64,000 bases of DNA from Heracleum sosnowskyi (Eukaryota; Streptophyta; Magnoliopsida; Apiales; Apiaceae): the NCBI GenBank assembly GCA_030848705.1, contig CM061244.1, positions 114,625,111 to 114,689,110 of the forward strand, read 5' to 3'. Positions 12,955 through 24,225 of this stretch are shown piece after piece; position 1 is the stretch's first letter; every line of letters begins with the position of its first letter. The notes below the pieces were generated by a model, which was given only the letters and a program-made list of their open reading frames with translations, was not told where the DNA came from and did not search any database. The translations under genes and the position numbers were made by a program.

Positions 12955-13622
12955 TATATACTACTAGTAAACTCTGGGTTTATTTAAGAATATGTTCAAG
13001 AACTGTTGGATCAACATTTCGATGGTCAGAATTAAAAAAAAAAAAAAAATTATCACTCCGTGCATTTTTTCCGCGGAGCGCTATTACTCCGCGAAAATTT
13101 ATCACGGAGCGCTGTACCCGCTCCGCGATTATTTTCCGCGGAGCTTCAGTAGTATAACCGGAAGTCATTAGTATGACTAGTGCAATATTTGTTCCATCCA
13201 TTTTTTGTTTATGTTTTTAAACTTTAAGTTACTAAAAAAGATAACAATTGAAATAGGTTCAACAATGGGGACCCATCCCTTTAAAAACCTATATGCGTGT
13301 TTTCATTCTCAGGGTCAAGAGTTGGGAATGCTAGATTTAGACAAAGACTTGAAGGGCTTGGTGTAAAAGTAATGAGAGTGGTGACAATTGACTTCAAGTT
13401 ATACTACTGACGCTTCCCCAGAAAATAATCGCGGAGCGGATACAGTGTTTCGCGATAAATTTTCGCGGAGCAATAGTGCTCCGCGAAAAAAATGCACGGA
13501 GTGATAATTTTTTTTTTTAATTCTGACCATTGAAATGTTGATCTAACGGTTCAGGAACAAATTGTTGTTAAATAAATGGTCCCTGACAATCAATTGTCAG
13601 GGACCAGGACCCACTAGTATAT
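12955..13622. mobile_element. Fold-back element with GC-rich CGCGGAGCG arms
   Basis: Left arm about 12960-13155 and right arm about 13395-13615 are inverted copies. Both have AGATCAACATTTC(G/A)ATGGTCAG-type sequence, a poly-A/T run, TATCACTCCGTGCATTTTT, several CCGCGGAGCG/CGCTCCGCG motifs and AGTAGTATAAC at the inner end. The outermost shared bases are ACTAGT. No transposase coding. Long terminal inverted repeats suggest a Mutator-type or fold-back element, but I could not establish a TSD. The arms are a striking GC-rich island in A/T-rich DNA. Confidence 0.6.
13578..13605. repeat. 28-bp perfect palindrome
   Basis: GGTCCCTGACAAT-CA-ATTGTCAGGGACC: 13-bp arms with a 2-nt spacer. It lies in the right arm of the fold-back element and has no counterpart in the left arm. 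Confidence 0.85.
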
Positions 13623-14690
13623 ATGGTGGGTGTGGTGAGACTTGGGCACCGCGTTTAATGTATGTTTCTGAATTCCTAAGAAGATCGGGAGCATCTCTCA
13701 GGGAAGTAGTTATAATGGTTAACTAAAATAATATAAAATAATAGTTAGTTAAAATTTACTGAACTTGTAAGATATTGTATTCCAACGGTGCTAGCTATGA
13801 TGATTAGTTATATCCTGAAAACATTATTCTATTATTATTTTCAAATTCAACTATATTCTAAAAACATTATTTTATTATTATTTTAAAATTTCAACGGCTA
13901 TTTTCTAACCATCGTATCCTAATAATTATTTTCAACAATCATATTCCAACTACTATATCCTAACAACCAAATTTTAAATGTTATAAATAATAAAATTGAA
14001 AACTAAATACAACTAAAAATAACTAAAATAAATGAAAATTCAGTAATTCACACTTCTAAAATATTCCTTAGAATGAACAATATAGAAGGATACATAAATA
14101 TACATATTTATTAAATCACAATAACACATTTTTCTAATATAATCAAATGGAATAAAGAAGAAATCAATTTAAAAGAAAAACTCATGCAGAATAGAAGTAA
14201 AAGGAAATGGGTGAAATTGGGCGGGAGTTAAGCTGGACAAATATAGAAGACGAGTTTGGAATCAACAAATATAACGTCTCATTCTTCGACAGGTAAAATT
14301 TTGCCTAACAGGCGATCATGGTTGGAGCAATGTATTTGGTGTAGGATAGCTATTTTGGAGTAGTCTTTTATGTCGTATGTTTTGTCTTTTGCTTTTAAAT
14401 AATGTAAGATTTTTTCATATTCAAATACAAAATTATAGTTATAATTTAATAAAATAATAATTATAAAATAAAAATAAAAATGATTATTATATAATTTTTG
14501 AAAAAAATATACTTGGATACATTTTCTGAAAATTATATTTTTTTATATATTTGTTGCAAAAATTCTCTTTCTTTAGTGACCATAATGAAAAATGTAGGTA
14601 CAACTTTTTTCTTAAAAAGGAAAAAAGACTGATCCCAATCTATACTCTTTATTAATAAGCAAAACAATGTGAAAATGGCGCGCGGTACTA
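13623..14690. other. A/T-rich, no gene; one dispersed repeat fragment
   Basis: No credible coding region. 14560-14640 is a further fragment of sequence also seen at 12160-12240 (GAAAAATGTAG.TACAACTTTTTTC). 13780-13990 has loosely repeated CCTAAAAACATTATT/TATCCTAA motifs. Confidence 0.4.
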
Positions 14691-14696
14691 AAGTAC

Positions 14697-15090
14697 CAAA
14701 GTACCAAATTTGGTTATCACTTAACTTAATTCGGGCTCGATTTCTCGCAACTGCATAATTATACAAGATTTATTTACTTTAAATTATTTAGCTTCATTCA
14801 GGGTTCGATTCCTTACAACTACGTAATTATACAAAATTTATTTATACCAAATTTGGTTATCACTTAACCCGGGTTCGATTCCTCGCAACTACATAATTAT
14901 ATAAGATTTATTTACTTTAAATTCTTTAGCTTCATCCAGGGTTCGATTCCTTACAATTACGTAATTATACAAGATTTATTTATTTACTTTAAATTCAATA
15001 GTTTCATCGAGCGTTTGCAGCTACGTAATCATACAAAATTTATTTATTTACTTTAATTTCTTTAACTTTATGCACAGTTCGAACTACATA
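14697..15090. repeat. Tandem array with tRNA B-box-like units
   Basis: About six irregular units (45-90 bp), each built on GGTTCGATTCCTTACAACTA, then (C/A)(G/A)TAATTATACAA(G/A)ATTTATTTA. GGTTCGATTCC equals the Pol III internal B-box consensus. Two longer units also carry CCAAATTTGGTTATCACTTAAC upstream. Units decay towards 15090. Confidence 0.7.
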
Positions 15091-15195
15091 ATTAAATAGT
15101 TATTTATTTATTATATATTTTTATCATTCAATTATCGAGAAATACATTTTTAAATAATATTTATTTATAATTTATTAATGCTAATATTTTAATAT

Positions 15196-15230
15196 CTACT
15201 TATACTCGTGCCAAGCACAGGTTATAAGTT
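15196..15230 (+). mobile_element. Possible decayed Helitron 3' end
   Basis: ACTCGTGCCAAGCACAGG followed by TTATAAGTTAGT resembles the family-1 Helitron terminus (CTCGTGCCTTGCACGGG, TTATAGGCTAGT). No 5' partner seen. Confidence 0.35.
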
Positions 15231-15299
15231 AGTAATATTAAATTGGAAATCATATTTTTACAAATCTTTTCAAAGAGTCGGTAGAATGACAAATTTTTT

Positions 15300-15446
15300 T
15301 GTCACCTGTGCTTCATGTGTGCTCATCTTGCACGCAATCACAGAGCACGAGGTACAAATTTAGGTAATTTTTTTTTTATTTATGTCACCTGTGCTTCATG
15401 TGTGCTCATCTTGCACGCAATCACAGAGCACGAGGTACAAATTTTT
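15300..15446. repeat. Perfect 62-bp direct repeat
   Basis: 15300-15361 and 15385-15446 carry the same unit (GTCACCTGTGCTTCATGTGT ... ACGAGGTACAAATTT), separated by 23 bp of A/T-rich spacer. No difference between copies was seen, implying a recent duplication. Confidence 0.85.
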
Positions 15447-16259
15447 TGAACCAACTTACATGTTGCATAGATAGTTTACATGGGCCACTCACTATGGGTT
15501 GCATTGCAGGTAGCCAGACTTCTTTTGAGACACCATAGCAGTGGCATATTAACAACTTCAATTACCTTCTCAAGTTCCCTCATATTAAAATTAAATGACA
15601 CCATAACTCAAATTACAATAGTTGCAATGTTGATATGGGAGAATGAAATTCAACACATACAGTGACACTGATGATTCTTGCAATGTCCTCCTTTTGGTCC
15701 AGAAGTGTTGGTACACATTGAATTAAATCTTTCTTCAGATGATAAACCTGGAATGCATCCACCAAGCCACCAATAGGATTGCCATTGGCTCATTGCAACA
15801 TTTTACATCCTGAAATATTTGAACTGGACTTCCTAGAAAGTCGATCTGGGCCAGGGGAACTTGCTCAAAATTTGATAGTACAATATATAAACAGACATGT
15901 AATGTACCAAATCTATATAATTAAAACTTTGGGATTCAAGACTTTTTCTGTCAATCACTCTTATAATTTGTTACAACATTAGAAGTTGATTCCAAGTTAT
16001 TTAACTGTTAAGACTTAAGATACAGGTGTGTGCAAGGATGTAATAATGTGAATAAATTAGAAGGTAAAAGATGCTCTGATATTGTAGCATGTGCTACCTG
16101 AACACGATACAAGAAGAATGACCATTAGTAATGCTGTGATTCACAGTTCAGCCATATTTTTCTTTTGCTTTATAGAATTATAGTAGGTATCTTGTACTTC
16201 GGGTGTAAGAAAGGAATGGCCAACGACTTGGTTATATACACATACTTGATGTTCAGATT
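15447..16259. other. Intergenic region downstream of the coiled-coil gene
   Basis: Composition is more balanced than the surrounding desert, but I could not assemble a coding exon with consistent phase on either strand. It may contain 3' flanking sequence or gene relics. Confidence 0.35.
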
Positions 16260-16785
16260 TGCTATTAAGAAGAAGAGGTACATAACTTTTAAATTTGGTA
16301 ATTACTATAGAGAGTTTTTTTTTTTTTTTGCTAACTCTTACTATAGAGAGTTACATATAAAGTATAACCTATTTGTAGATATAACATTTTTCTACAATTA
16401 AGTTATAAGTTTTTTTAATATAAGTTTGTTTAAATTTGTTTCTGTTGCTCATTTAATGAAGATAGTCTTGCGTTTGCAAATTCTTTGTTACAATTTTTGC
16501 AACAAAAACATCAAAATATTGTCGAAATTATGAGTTAAGAGAAAGTTGAAGTTCAGCTAGACAGTTTTCTTTGATGATGAGTATATGTGGGTCGACTTCC
16601 ACTGAAACAACTTATCACACTTCAAAAGTTTCACTACTTAATCAAGTGGGAAACAAGACCTAGATATCATATTTTACACCAACTGGAAGGCCACTATTGA
16701 AAACAAAGAAATTAAATAAGCACTTTAATATCTAATTCAAACTAATTACCACTTGTAGATAAAGAAAGGATTGTGGTTACCTATA

Positions 16786-19700
16786 TCATGATGTTTGCGG
16801 TTGGGTTGTAGAACACTCTGAATCAAGATGATTTACTGATGTTTTGTAGTTTTCCTGCAACAAGTATATGAATTGAAGTACTTGATAACACTGCAAGGGC
16901 TCCCAATTGTATATATTAATAGTAGAACTTTGTATTCTGATATAACATTTAAATATGGTAAGGAAAAGGCTTATCTTCTAGTACCTTTGCTTCAGCAAAA
17001 GATATGTTTAGAATATTCAAAGTTGATTCAGGTTGCGAAAAATTTGACTGTGGAGGATCAGAAAGATGAGGGAAGTTTTCTTTAGTGCTTTCCATTGCCT
17101 GTTCACTCCTGAAATGTCAACAATAAAGTAATATTTAGAAAAAACAAGGCCAACATACAGGAGCAGAATCACACTACACTATCAATGATAGCAAGACTAA
17201 ACAAACAAATAAGGAATCATTGAATTATCAAGATCTTAAAAGTAACATTTTAGTCTTTCAGTGCATAGCATTACTTCTTACATGAGTGCATGCCAGTTTT
17301 AGAGTTCATTTTGATAATTAAATTGTATTTCCCATGATATGTTGAATAACTTAGGTTGTGTTTGGTTGGGGTGAATGGAATGGAATGGAATGGAATGACA
17401 TTTAAATCTTCCCTCCAACTCCCATTACTTTCCTTTAATTTCATCATTCCATTCCATTCCATTCCATTCCATTCCATTCACCCCAACCAAACACAACATT
17501 ACTTCTTACATACATTAGTCATTGAATATGTAGTCTGAAAAATAATTTGAAATGACTAAAGAGAACCAAATGATTTCTAGCACTTACCTGTCCTTTGCCT
17601 CTACTTGATTTGCTACACATTGTTGGCTAGCCATCATCGAGGAGAATGCCTTTTTACTCTAGCATGAGACCATTGGCATATACTGGTAAGTACATGAGTT
17701 AAACAGACTACACTAAAAGGCTTGATATATGGTCATTTAGAGGTTTTCTATATTCCAATATACTACTCTCTCCGTCCCATAGACGTCCTAATTTTTTTCA
17801 AGTTAGTTTCACGCATTTTCACGCATATAAAAAAGTAGTTGTAGATATTATTTATTCAAATTTCTTGCTTTGTACAAAAGTTTGAACATCCTATTATAAT
17901 ACAAAATAAAAAAAAATGAGAAAAAATATCTAAAAATATGTTTTTTATTTGCGTGAAAATGCGTGAAAGAAACTTGAAAAAAATTAGGACGTTTATTATA
18001 GGACGGAGGAAGTTATATATTGTCACTGTTTTATTTTGCTTGATTAAAGGAACCATTGTATATATTATTGAATGTTTTAGTTTCAAAATTATCCTCGATG
18101 ATATAAGTGCAGACTGATAGCTCATATTTCTGAAAAAATATGAAGTAAAAAAGTACATAATCTTAATGAACCCCCTTGCATGTTATTATTTACAAGTACA
18201 TATTCAGTTTACGGGTGGACCAAAATTTCGAGCAAGTTGAAAGTTAATGACTAGGAATAAATTGTCTACCTCTTCATCCATATGTCTGATGAAGTCTTGA
18301 ATCTTCTTGATGACGACTTGTAAACTGCTTAATTCGAAATGCAATGCCTGCCAATTGATTGTTGAAGTTTAGCACATTAAGAAGGATACGGGAGAAACAA
18401 GTTTATTTAACAGGAAAGACCGTCAATTGCAAAGCCTCACCTTTTTCTCTGAGATTAGACTTTGTATAATTTCCTCCTTTGCCAATAGAGTTTCCTTGAG
18501 GTGAGGCTGGTCAAGGCAAACTGTAACACAAATTATTTCTAGCTGACTATACGTCTAATACTTAGAGCGAGTTAAATTTAGATAACTTCTATAAATATGG
18601 ATATCTCTTTCTCTGCTTCTGGCCCTTTGGCACACATTTCAGCTGCCTCCAAATGTGATTCCAAGTCCAGTATTATTTTGTTCTTTCTTTTAAGCTCTTC
18701 CTCATTACTTCGCAGCTTAGCATCAAGTGTATTGATCTTGTCTGTGTGGATTGTTATTACAGTTATGGCAAATGAAACTATGAAACTGCAACCAGCAATA
18801 AATCAGGTTGATAAAAATGGCATTAACAATTTTATGTTACCCATGAATTCAGTTCCTAGTGTAGAAGCTCTGTCTACTTTGATCTTCAAACCAGCAACTG
18901 AAAACAGCAAACAAAGTTTAGAAATTAAAAAATAATGCTCTTTACAGGAAATGGTTCACTGCATATCCATGAATTACTAACTGAGCATACACATCAACCA
19001 AAACACATGCCTACATCCTCTTTTTCAGTGAGAACCTGTTGCGCATTTTCCACAATTTGCTTTACAGACAAAGCCTCCTTTTCTACTGACGAAAACAATG
19101 ACATGTGTAATCGTATCTTCTCGGTAAGACCAGAAATCGTACTATCTTTACGTGTGATAGCTTGTTTCATTTCAAAGGTAGAGTCCTGCAGTTCAAAAAT
19201 GAACCAACAATCAGATAAATTGAATTCAGGTTTTTAAGAAGTCCTGAAAAAATTAAACACAACAAATTGCATGAAACTTACTCTACTGAACTGTATGAAT
19301 AATAAACACAGTAGAGAAACACATCAATATAATCATGTGTGCAAGCCAGCTTTTTTTTGCTAACATTTGGAAATTTGAGCTGTACTTTCACTAAGAAGTT
19401 TAAAAACGAAACTCTGTTAGCTGGGCTAGTTAGATGAGATCAGATGCCTAACAGGCAATGGACAGAGTTATGAGAAAGTTACAGATTACACAAACTCCAT
19501 TCAACTCAAGCCCACGAAAAAAACTGCAATTCAGTAAATACATAATCTTAAATTGTGCCGTGTTCATTGTTACTCGATCAGTCAGTAATGAAGTTCCTAG
19601 TCACATTGTGATGCATTCTTACACAAAGATGATCAAGACAGCTAAACGTAAGCTAAGATGTTAAAGAATAATATTAATTATAACATCAAAAAGTTGACTC

Positions 19701-20662
19701 GTCAGAAATGATAAAAAAGCAAGTGCAGAAGCCATTGTAAAGTATGCACACCCTATAGCTGAATATAGCATAGTTCACATGTGTAGTGTACATATTCACA
19801 AACAAGATAAAAACATCCGAAGTTCAAACGATTAGGAACTTTCAAGAACTAAGCGTGAATCCACTAAGAAACCCAATTGTTAGACCAAATATGCGATAGA
19901 TAATTTAATAATACATAGCACAAAATACGTTTAAAAGTACCAATCAGTATACAAACCTCGTAAGCTTTAATAAAACTTTCCTTTGATTGAAGCAATCTAT
20001 TAATAGTTCCTTGCAACTCTTTTTGCTTGTTATCAAGCAACTCATTGTCATTCTGAAGGTAATTCAACTGCGAACACAACAAAATCCACTGATTTTCTGA
20101 AAACGTATATATTAAAAACCAAAAACAAGTGACTGACAACTAGTAATTTTTTCTCACACCTCAATTACACCAAATCGATTCATATATACCCTCAATCCCA
20201 CATTCACTTCACATATAAGTATATAACAAAGAGGAAAACCAACAACGATTCGATATTAGCTCAATTTTACTACAACTATATTCCGATCAACCTATAGATC
20301 GAAACCTAAATTAACTCAATATCTCATCATAATTTCATCGAATTAGTAACATACATAACTCAATAACTCATATAACATTGCAAAATATAACTTATTATCA
20401 CACCTTCGTTTCGAGTTTTTGACGAACATCATTAGATGCAGCTAATTCAGCTTGCAACTCCTTTAATTTTCCTCTGTTTATTTCTTCAGTTTCATTATGT
20501 TTCTGTAATATCAATTACACTACAAAATTAGTGCAAAATTATGTGAATTACTCATAATAAAATATAAAATACACGTGTGTGTGTGAATGAACCTGAAGTA
20601 AAAGATTGTATTGCTCGGATGCATAGCGTTCTCTTTCCTGAAATGAAGAGAGAGAGTCAGAG

Positions 20663-20750
<88 letters not shown>

Positions 20751-20826
20751 CTGTAGATTGTTTGAGCGATGAGATTAGGGCTCCAAGTTGGAGCTTGAAT
20801 TTTGACAATTTCAGGAGGAGCTCCAT
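16786..20826 (-). CDS. Coiled-coil protein of unknown function, 12 exons, about 374 aa
   Basis: Exons (minus strand, in order): 20826-20752, 20637-20593, 20502-20404, 20067-19957, 19185-19011, 18897-18841, 18741-18587, 18506-18441, 18347-18270, 17658-17588, 17108-16985, 16854-16786. Phases join without a stop to TGA at 16788-16786, 1125 nt in total. The protein starts MELLLKLSKFK and is rich in Leu/Lys/Glu/Gln heptads through most of its length (such as KLKELQAELAASNDVRQKLE and EEIIQSLISEKKALHFEL), so it should form long coiled coils. The last about 60 residues are polar and end CSTTQPQTS. There is no signal peptide, membrane segment or catalytic motif. All donors are GT except the fifth intron (GC). 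The exon 7/8 junction is the least certain: an alternative ends exon 7 at ATGT|GTG and begins exon 8 at 18520. A role in cytoskeleton or chromosome organisation would be a guess. Confidence 0.75.
17354..17496. mobile_element. Hairpin MITE containing (GGAAT)n, within an intron
   Basis: The ends GGTTGTGTTTGGTTGGGG and CCCCAACCAAACACAAC are inverted repeats extended inward by GTGAATGGAATGG...CCATTCCATTCAC pentanucleotide tracts, so almost the whole 140 bp can fold. TTA lies just outside each end (one base uncertain), as in PIF/Harbinger Tourist-type MITEs. It lies in the intron between exons 10 and 11 of the coiled-coil gene. Confidence 0.65.
17766..18012. mobile_element. Stowaway-like MITE with about 60-bp inverted repeats, within an intron
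   Basis: Begins CTCTCTCCGTCCC and ends GGACGGAGGAAG. The arms share ACGTCCTAATTTTTTTCAAG and TTTCACGCATTTTCACGCA in inverted order. Located in the intron between exons 9 and 10 of the coiled-coil gene. Non-coding. Confidence 0.75.
20665..20748. repeat. Compound (TG)n(AG)n microsatellite
   Basis: About 16 TG units followed by about 26 AG units, in the first intron of the coiled-coil gene. On the transcribed strand it is a long CT tract ahead of the intron's acceptor. Confidence 0.95.
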
Positions 20827-21220
20827 TTCAGCATTTTCCCGCTAATTGTAGTTGTATATGATTTTAACTGTTTTGATATTTTTTGAACAGCTCAAGTAGG
20901 TGGGTGGGCTGGAATGCTGCTGGACCTGGATAAGCAAATATGGAAAACTTAGAATAATGTGGGCTTGCTTTGAAGTCCAAATAGATGGGCTGATTGGAGA
21001 TTGAAATGCCTCTTCTGTTAAAGAGGCTAAGTACAAAGTAGAACTAAATATATTTTTTAAATTAGCTGATTTGATATCTGTAGTTTTTTTAATAATTATA
21101 TTTATATGTTTTACGAATAAGAAAATGTTCTAACAAATTACAGGATTAGCGAAAATCGAATTCAAAATTTGAGACGAAAAAAGATAAATTCTTGTTACTT
21201 AATTTATTTAATAGAATAAG
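20827..21220 (-). promoter_or_regulatory. 5' flank of the coiled-coil gene
   Basis: Region upstream of the ATG at 20826 (minus). Probable 5' UTR and promoter. No clear TATA box was assigned and no ORF of interest is present. Confidence 0.3.
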
Positions 21221-21277
21221 GATCCTGAGGTCCCTCAGGATCTTTTCCCTGAGATGCTTATTCACTAGGTGAATAAG
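21221..21277. repeat. Two adjacent perfect palindromes
   Basis: 21221-21242 is GATCCTGAGG-TC-CCTCAGGATC (10-bp arms). 21257-21277 is CTTATTCAC-TAG-GTGAATAAG (9-bp arms). They are 14 bp apart. Confidence 0.85.
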
Positions 21278-21860
21278 AGAATGAGTAACTTGTATATTTT
21301 TTAGATTAAAAAAAACTGAATAATGCAAGATAATGAGTAATATGTATACAAGTCATTTCTCATTCTTTCTTGAAGAATTGATTCCATTTCTATCATGTAG
21401 TACCCTACTCGCCATTAAAAGTCTTGCAACTTCTAGACAGAGCTGCAGTGGCCAGTGTGTCGATCCTACAAGCCTGCAAACATGTAAGTAAGTGTACCCT
21501 CTGTGTTTTATCCTTAAAGTCTTCATTTCGACAACCGGGAAAATATCAAACCAAATCTTACAAATCCAAATACATGATTTAGCAAAAAAAAAAAAATCGA
21601 AATACATTTATTATCATATTTTTTTTGAAAAAAAAAACCTTGTGAAATTTCACGTATGTGACTTATTTTATGCATCAATGCTTCAGAGCATTGTTTATCC
21701 AAGCTTTCTATATTTATTCTTCTCAAAATTTTCAATATGTTGTTTTCGAATTATTTTTCGTAAAACTCGAAAATGAGATAAATTTTTTATTTTAACCGAT
21801 CTCGCTGAAATTCGAACCCTTGAGAACTTGTTTCCAAAGATTTGAGTGATGTAATACCCG
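21278..21860. other. Intergenic, nothing recognised
   Basis: No coding exon with supporting splice sites was found. Scattered A-runs near 21585-21640. Confidence 0.4.
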
Positions 21861-21870
21861 AATTGAGTTG

Positions 21871-22424
21871 GGGTTAAATATCAAATTGGTAACTGTAGTG
21901 GAGGTCATATATCAATTTTTTCATCAATATTAACGGGGTCTCAATTAAATCACTTAAGTCATAATAAATATCAAACAGATACCTCTAAATATGTGATCAA
22001 GAAGTAAAATAATTTTTTATTGAGTTCTATACAATTTTCTTCAATGCCACCATAACCAAATGAAAAGTTATGTATTCTAGTATTTTAGATAATATATTCA
22101 GATTTTTAAAATTTTATTTAAATTTTATTTTTGATTTTATAGTTATTTTCTTTGATTTAATTATAAATAAATTTTAAATAAATTTTAAAAAATCTAAATA
22201 TATTATCTAAAATACTAGAGTTCATGACTTTTCATTTGGTTATAATGGCATTGAAGAAAAATATATAGAACTCAACAAAAATTTATTTTACTTCTCGATC
22301 ACACATTTAGAGGTATCTGTTTGATATTTATTATGACTTAAGTGATTGAAATGAGACCCCGTTAAAATTAATGAAAAAATTGATATATGACCTCCACTTC
22401 AGTGACCAATTTGATATTTAACCC
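21871..22424. mobile_element. MULE-type MITE, almost entirely inverted repeat
   Basis: Starts GGGTTAAATATCAAATTGGT and ends ACCAATTTGATATTTAACCC. The two arms of about 250 bp are highly similar inverted copies around a short A/T-rich centre. A perfect 10-bp target duplication AATTGAGTTG flanks it (21861-21870 and 22425-22434). Long TIRs with 9-11 bp TSDs are characteristic of Mutator-like elements. No transposase is encoded, and transcription would give a long hairpin RNA. Confidence 0.85.
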
Positions 22425-22434
22425 AATTGAGTTG

Positions 22435-22929
22435 GCAGCAGCTATTATGAAGGTGTTGGGTAGGCCGATAGCGCAATCCTTCTGACATGAAATGACAGCA
22501 CAAATGAAGTGTAGCTATGGGTCTCTACCTCAATAGTATGCACAACTATTTCGAGCGACCAATTTATCACGTTTAGATTCCTACAATTCTTACTTGCACA
22601 CTTGATATTTTACAAAACCAAAACTCTACACTGTTTTGTTGGTAAAACCACATTTGGAGCCCTATTAGCTTTCCCTTAAGCCACAGGTATAATAAAGTCG
22701 TTTTTTATTTTAAATTAAAAAACTATTAAAAAGTTAGAGAATTATTTGAATTTAAAAAAAAAATAGTTTAAAGTTGAAAATTGCAAGGAGGTATGTGTTG
22801 AACTACTTATTTTATTCAAATGATTTTATTTGATAAATATTTATTATCATTCGCATTTTTAACTTAATAATTACATTTCTACTTTTATATGTTTAATGTA
22901 ACTCATAAGTTATACCAAATAATGATATA
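22435..22929. other. Intergenic, nothing recognised
   Basis: A/T-rich, no gene or clear repeat. Confidence 0.4.
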
Positions 22930-23345
22930 GGGTCTGTTTGGTCACGGGTACTTATGCATTATAAGTTGATAATAGTTTATGGGAGGTGTTTGTGTACTCA
23001 ACTTATTTGATAACTTATAACTTATAAATTGATAAGTTGAACGTTAGAAATCACCGACATTTTACTAAACTTATCAACTTATTCTTTGATTTCTTTATTT
23101 TTCTAATATGTTATATTTTTACATTTGTGTTTTTAAATATTTTTTAATTTAAAATACAAGTATTGAAATCATTATATTTAAAAATTATTTTTTCAAATTT
23201 AATTTAGCAAATTCTTCACTAACTTATAAGTAAATTTATCCAAACACCCGTATAATTTATAAAAATTCATCAACTTATCACTTATATGACACTTACTCAT
23301 TTTAAGTTATAAATCAACTTTGTGATAATATCTCAAACACGCACG
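22930..23345. mobile_element. Uninterrupted copy of the AACTTATAAGTT MITE
   Basis: Left end GGGTCTGTTTGGTCACGG, right end near TCTCAAACACGCACG. The interior has ACTTATAA/TTATAAGT repeats in both orientations. In reverse it aligns with 4801-5192 plus 11828-12101, which shows how the Helitron block interrupts that copy. Confidence 0.6.
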
Positions 23346-23569
23346 TAATTATGTATATTAGTGGGGCAATAACATTAAGCAAAACGTGATGAATTAGTAT
23401 TACATGGGTCAGTATCAATTGTTAATTTGGTTAAATTATTAGTCAGTGTATACTAACTTAAGAAAGTATGGCACGCTCTTTTAATAAAAAAGGGATGTAT
23501 AACTAAAAATACATGCAAAAATAGGCAATTATAATGCATATGAGATAGGTACTGTTACGCCGATAAAAT

Positions 23570-24225
23570 GGGTCTGGATCCGAAAAATTAAATCGAAATT
23601 TATAGAATCGAATCCAATTTCATATCCGAATTAGTTCATTTGAACCGATCTGAAAATTACCTGAACCGAAAATTTAACCGAAAATAATCCGATCCGATTA
23701 TGATCCAGAACCGATTATAACCAAATAATAAATTATCTGAACCGAATATTTTTTGAAATACGGGATCCGATTTAAATCCGAACTTAAAAAATGGTGAATT
23801 TAGTTTTAGTTGAGTAATAATTTTTACAGACCATAATCCACATATATTAAGTCACTTTTAAACCATAAATTAATCTATTTATAAGAAAAATTCATAATTA
23901 TAACAATTTCATGTAAAAAATAACATAGATATTTAATCAATACTTTTGTAAAAGTACATTATTTTATATAAAAGGTAATATGTTTAATAATAAGATATTT
24001 TTTAAAGTCTTACAAATTTTAAAAAAATGAATGAGTAATGATCCGAAAAGATCCGAACCAAATTTGATCCGAACCAAATTCAACCGACTTTAATCCAAAT
24101 TTCATCCGATTTTAATCCAAATTAGACCTGAACCGAATCAGATCCGATCCGAACTATACTCAAATACATCATAATCAAAAATTGATCCGATCTAAAACCG
24201 ACCCGATTATCCGATTGTCATATCT
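23570..24225. repeat. GATCCGAACCGA-rich MITE-like element
   Basis: Both ends are dense in ATCCGAACC/ACCGATCC motifs with about 350 bp of A/T-rich DNA between. Typical of dispersed non-coding hAT-like repeats. I could not fix the termini or TSD. Confidence 0.35.

Noticed and set aside
12642..12987. Plus-strand ORFs sharing LYSDITFKYGKEKAY with 16873-17085
   Set aside because: The similarity is due to duplicated DNA; the meaningful strand is minus, where it corresponds to exon 11 and intron of the coiled-coil gene.
15480..15665. ORF containing VARLLLRHH, vaguely similar to a minus-strand ORF near 21420
   Set aside because: Similarity is short and on opposite strands; no splice sites or conserved domain could be assigned.
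17271..17538. Overlapping ORFs with MEWNGMEWNG or IPFHSIPFHS repeats
   Set aside because: Translations of the (GGAAT)n tract of a MITE, both strands open because the repeat lacks stops.
20548..20826. Single 92-codon minus-strand ORF with (SL)n(TH)n
   Set aside because: It starts with real exon 1, but the middle is the intronic microsatellite; splicing at 20752/20637 gives the true continuation.
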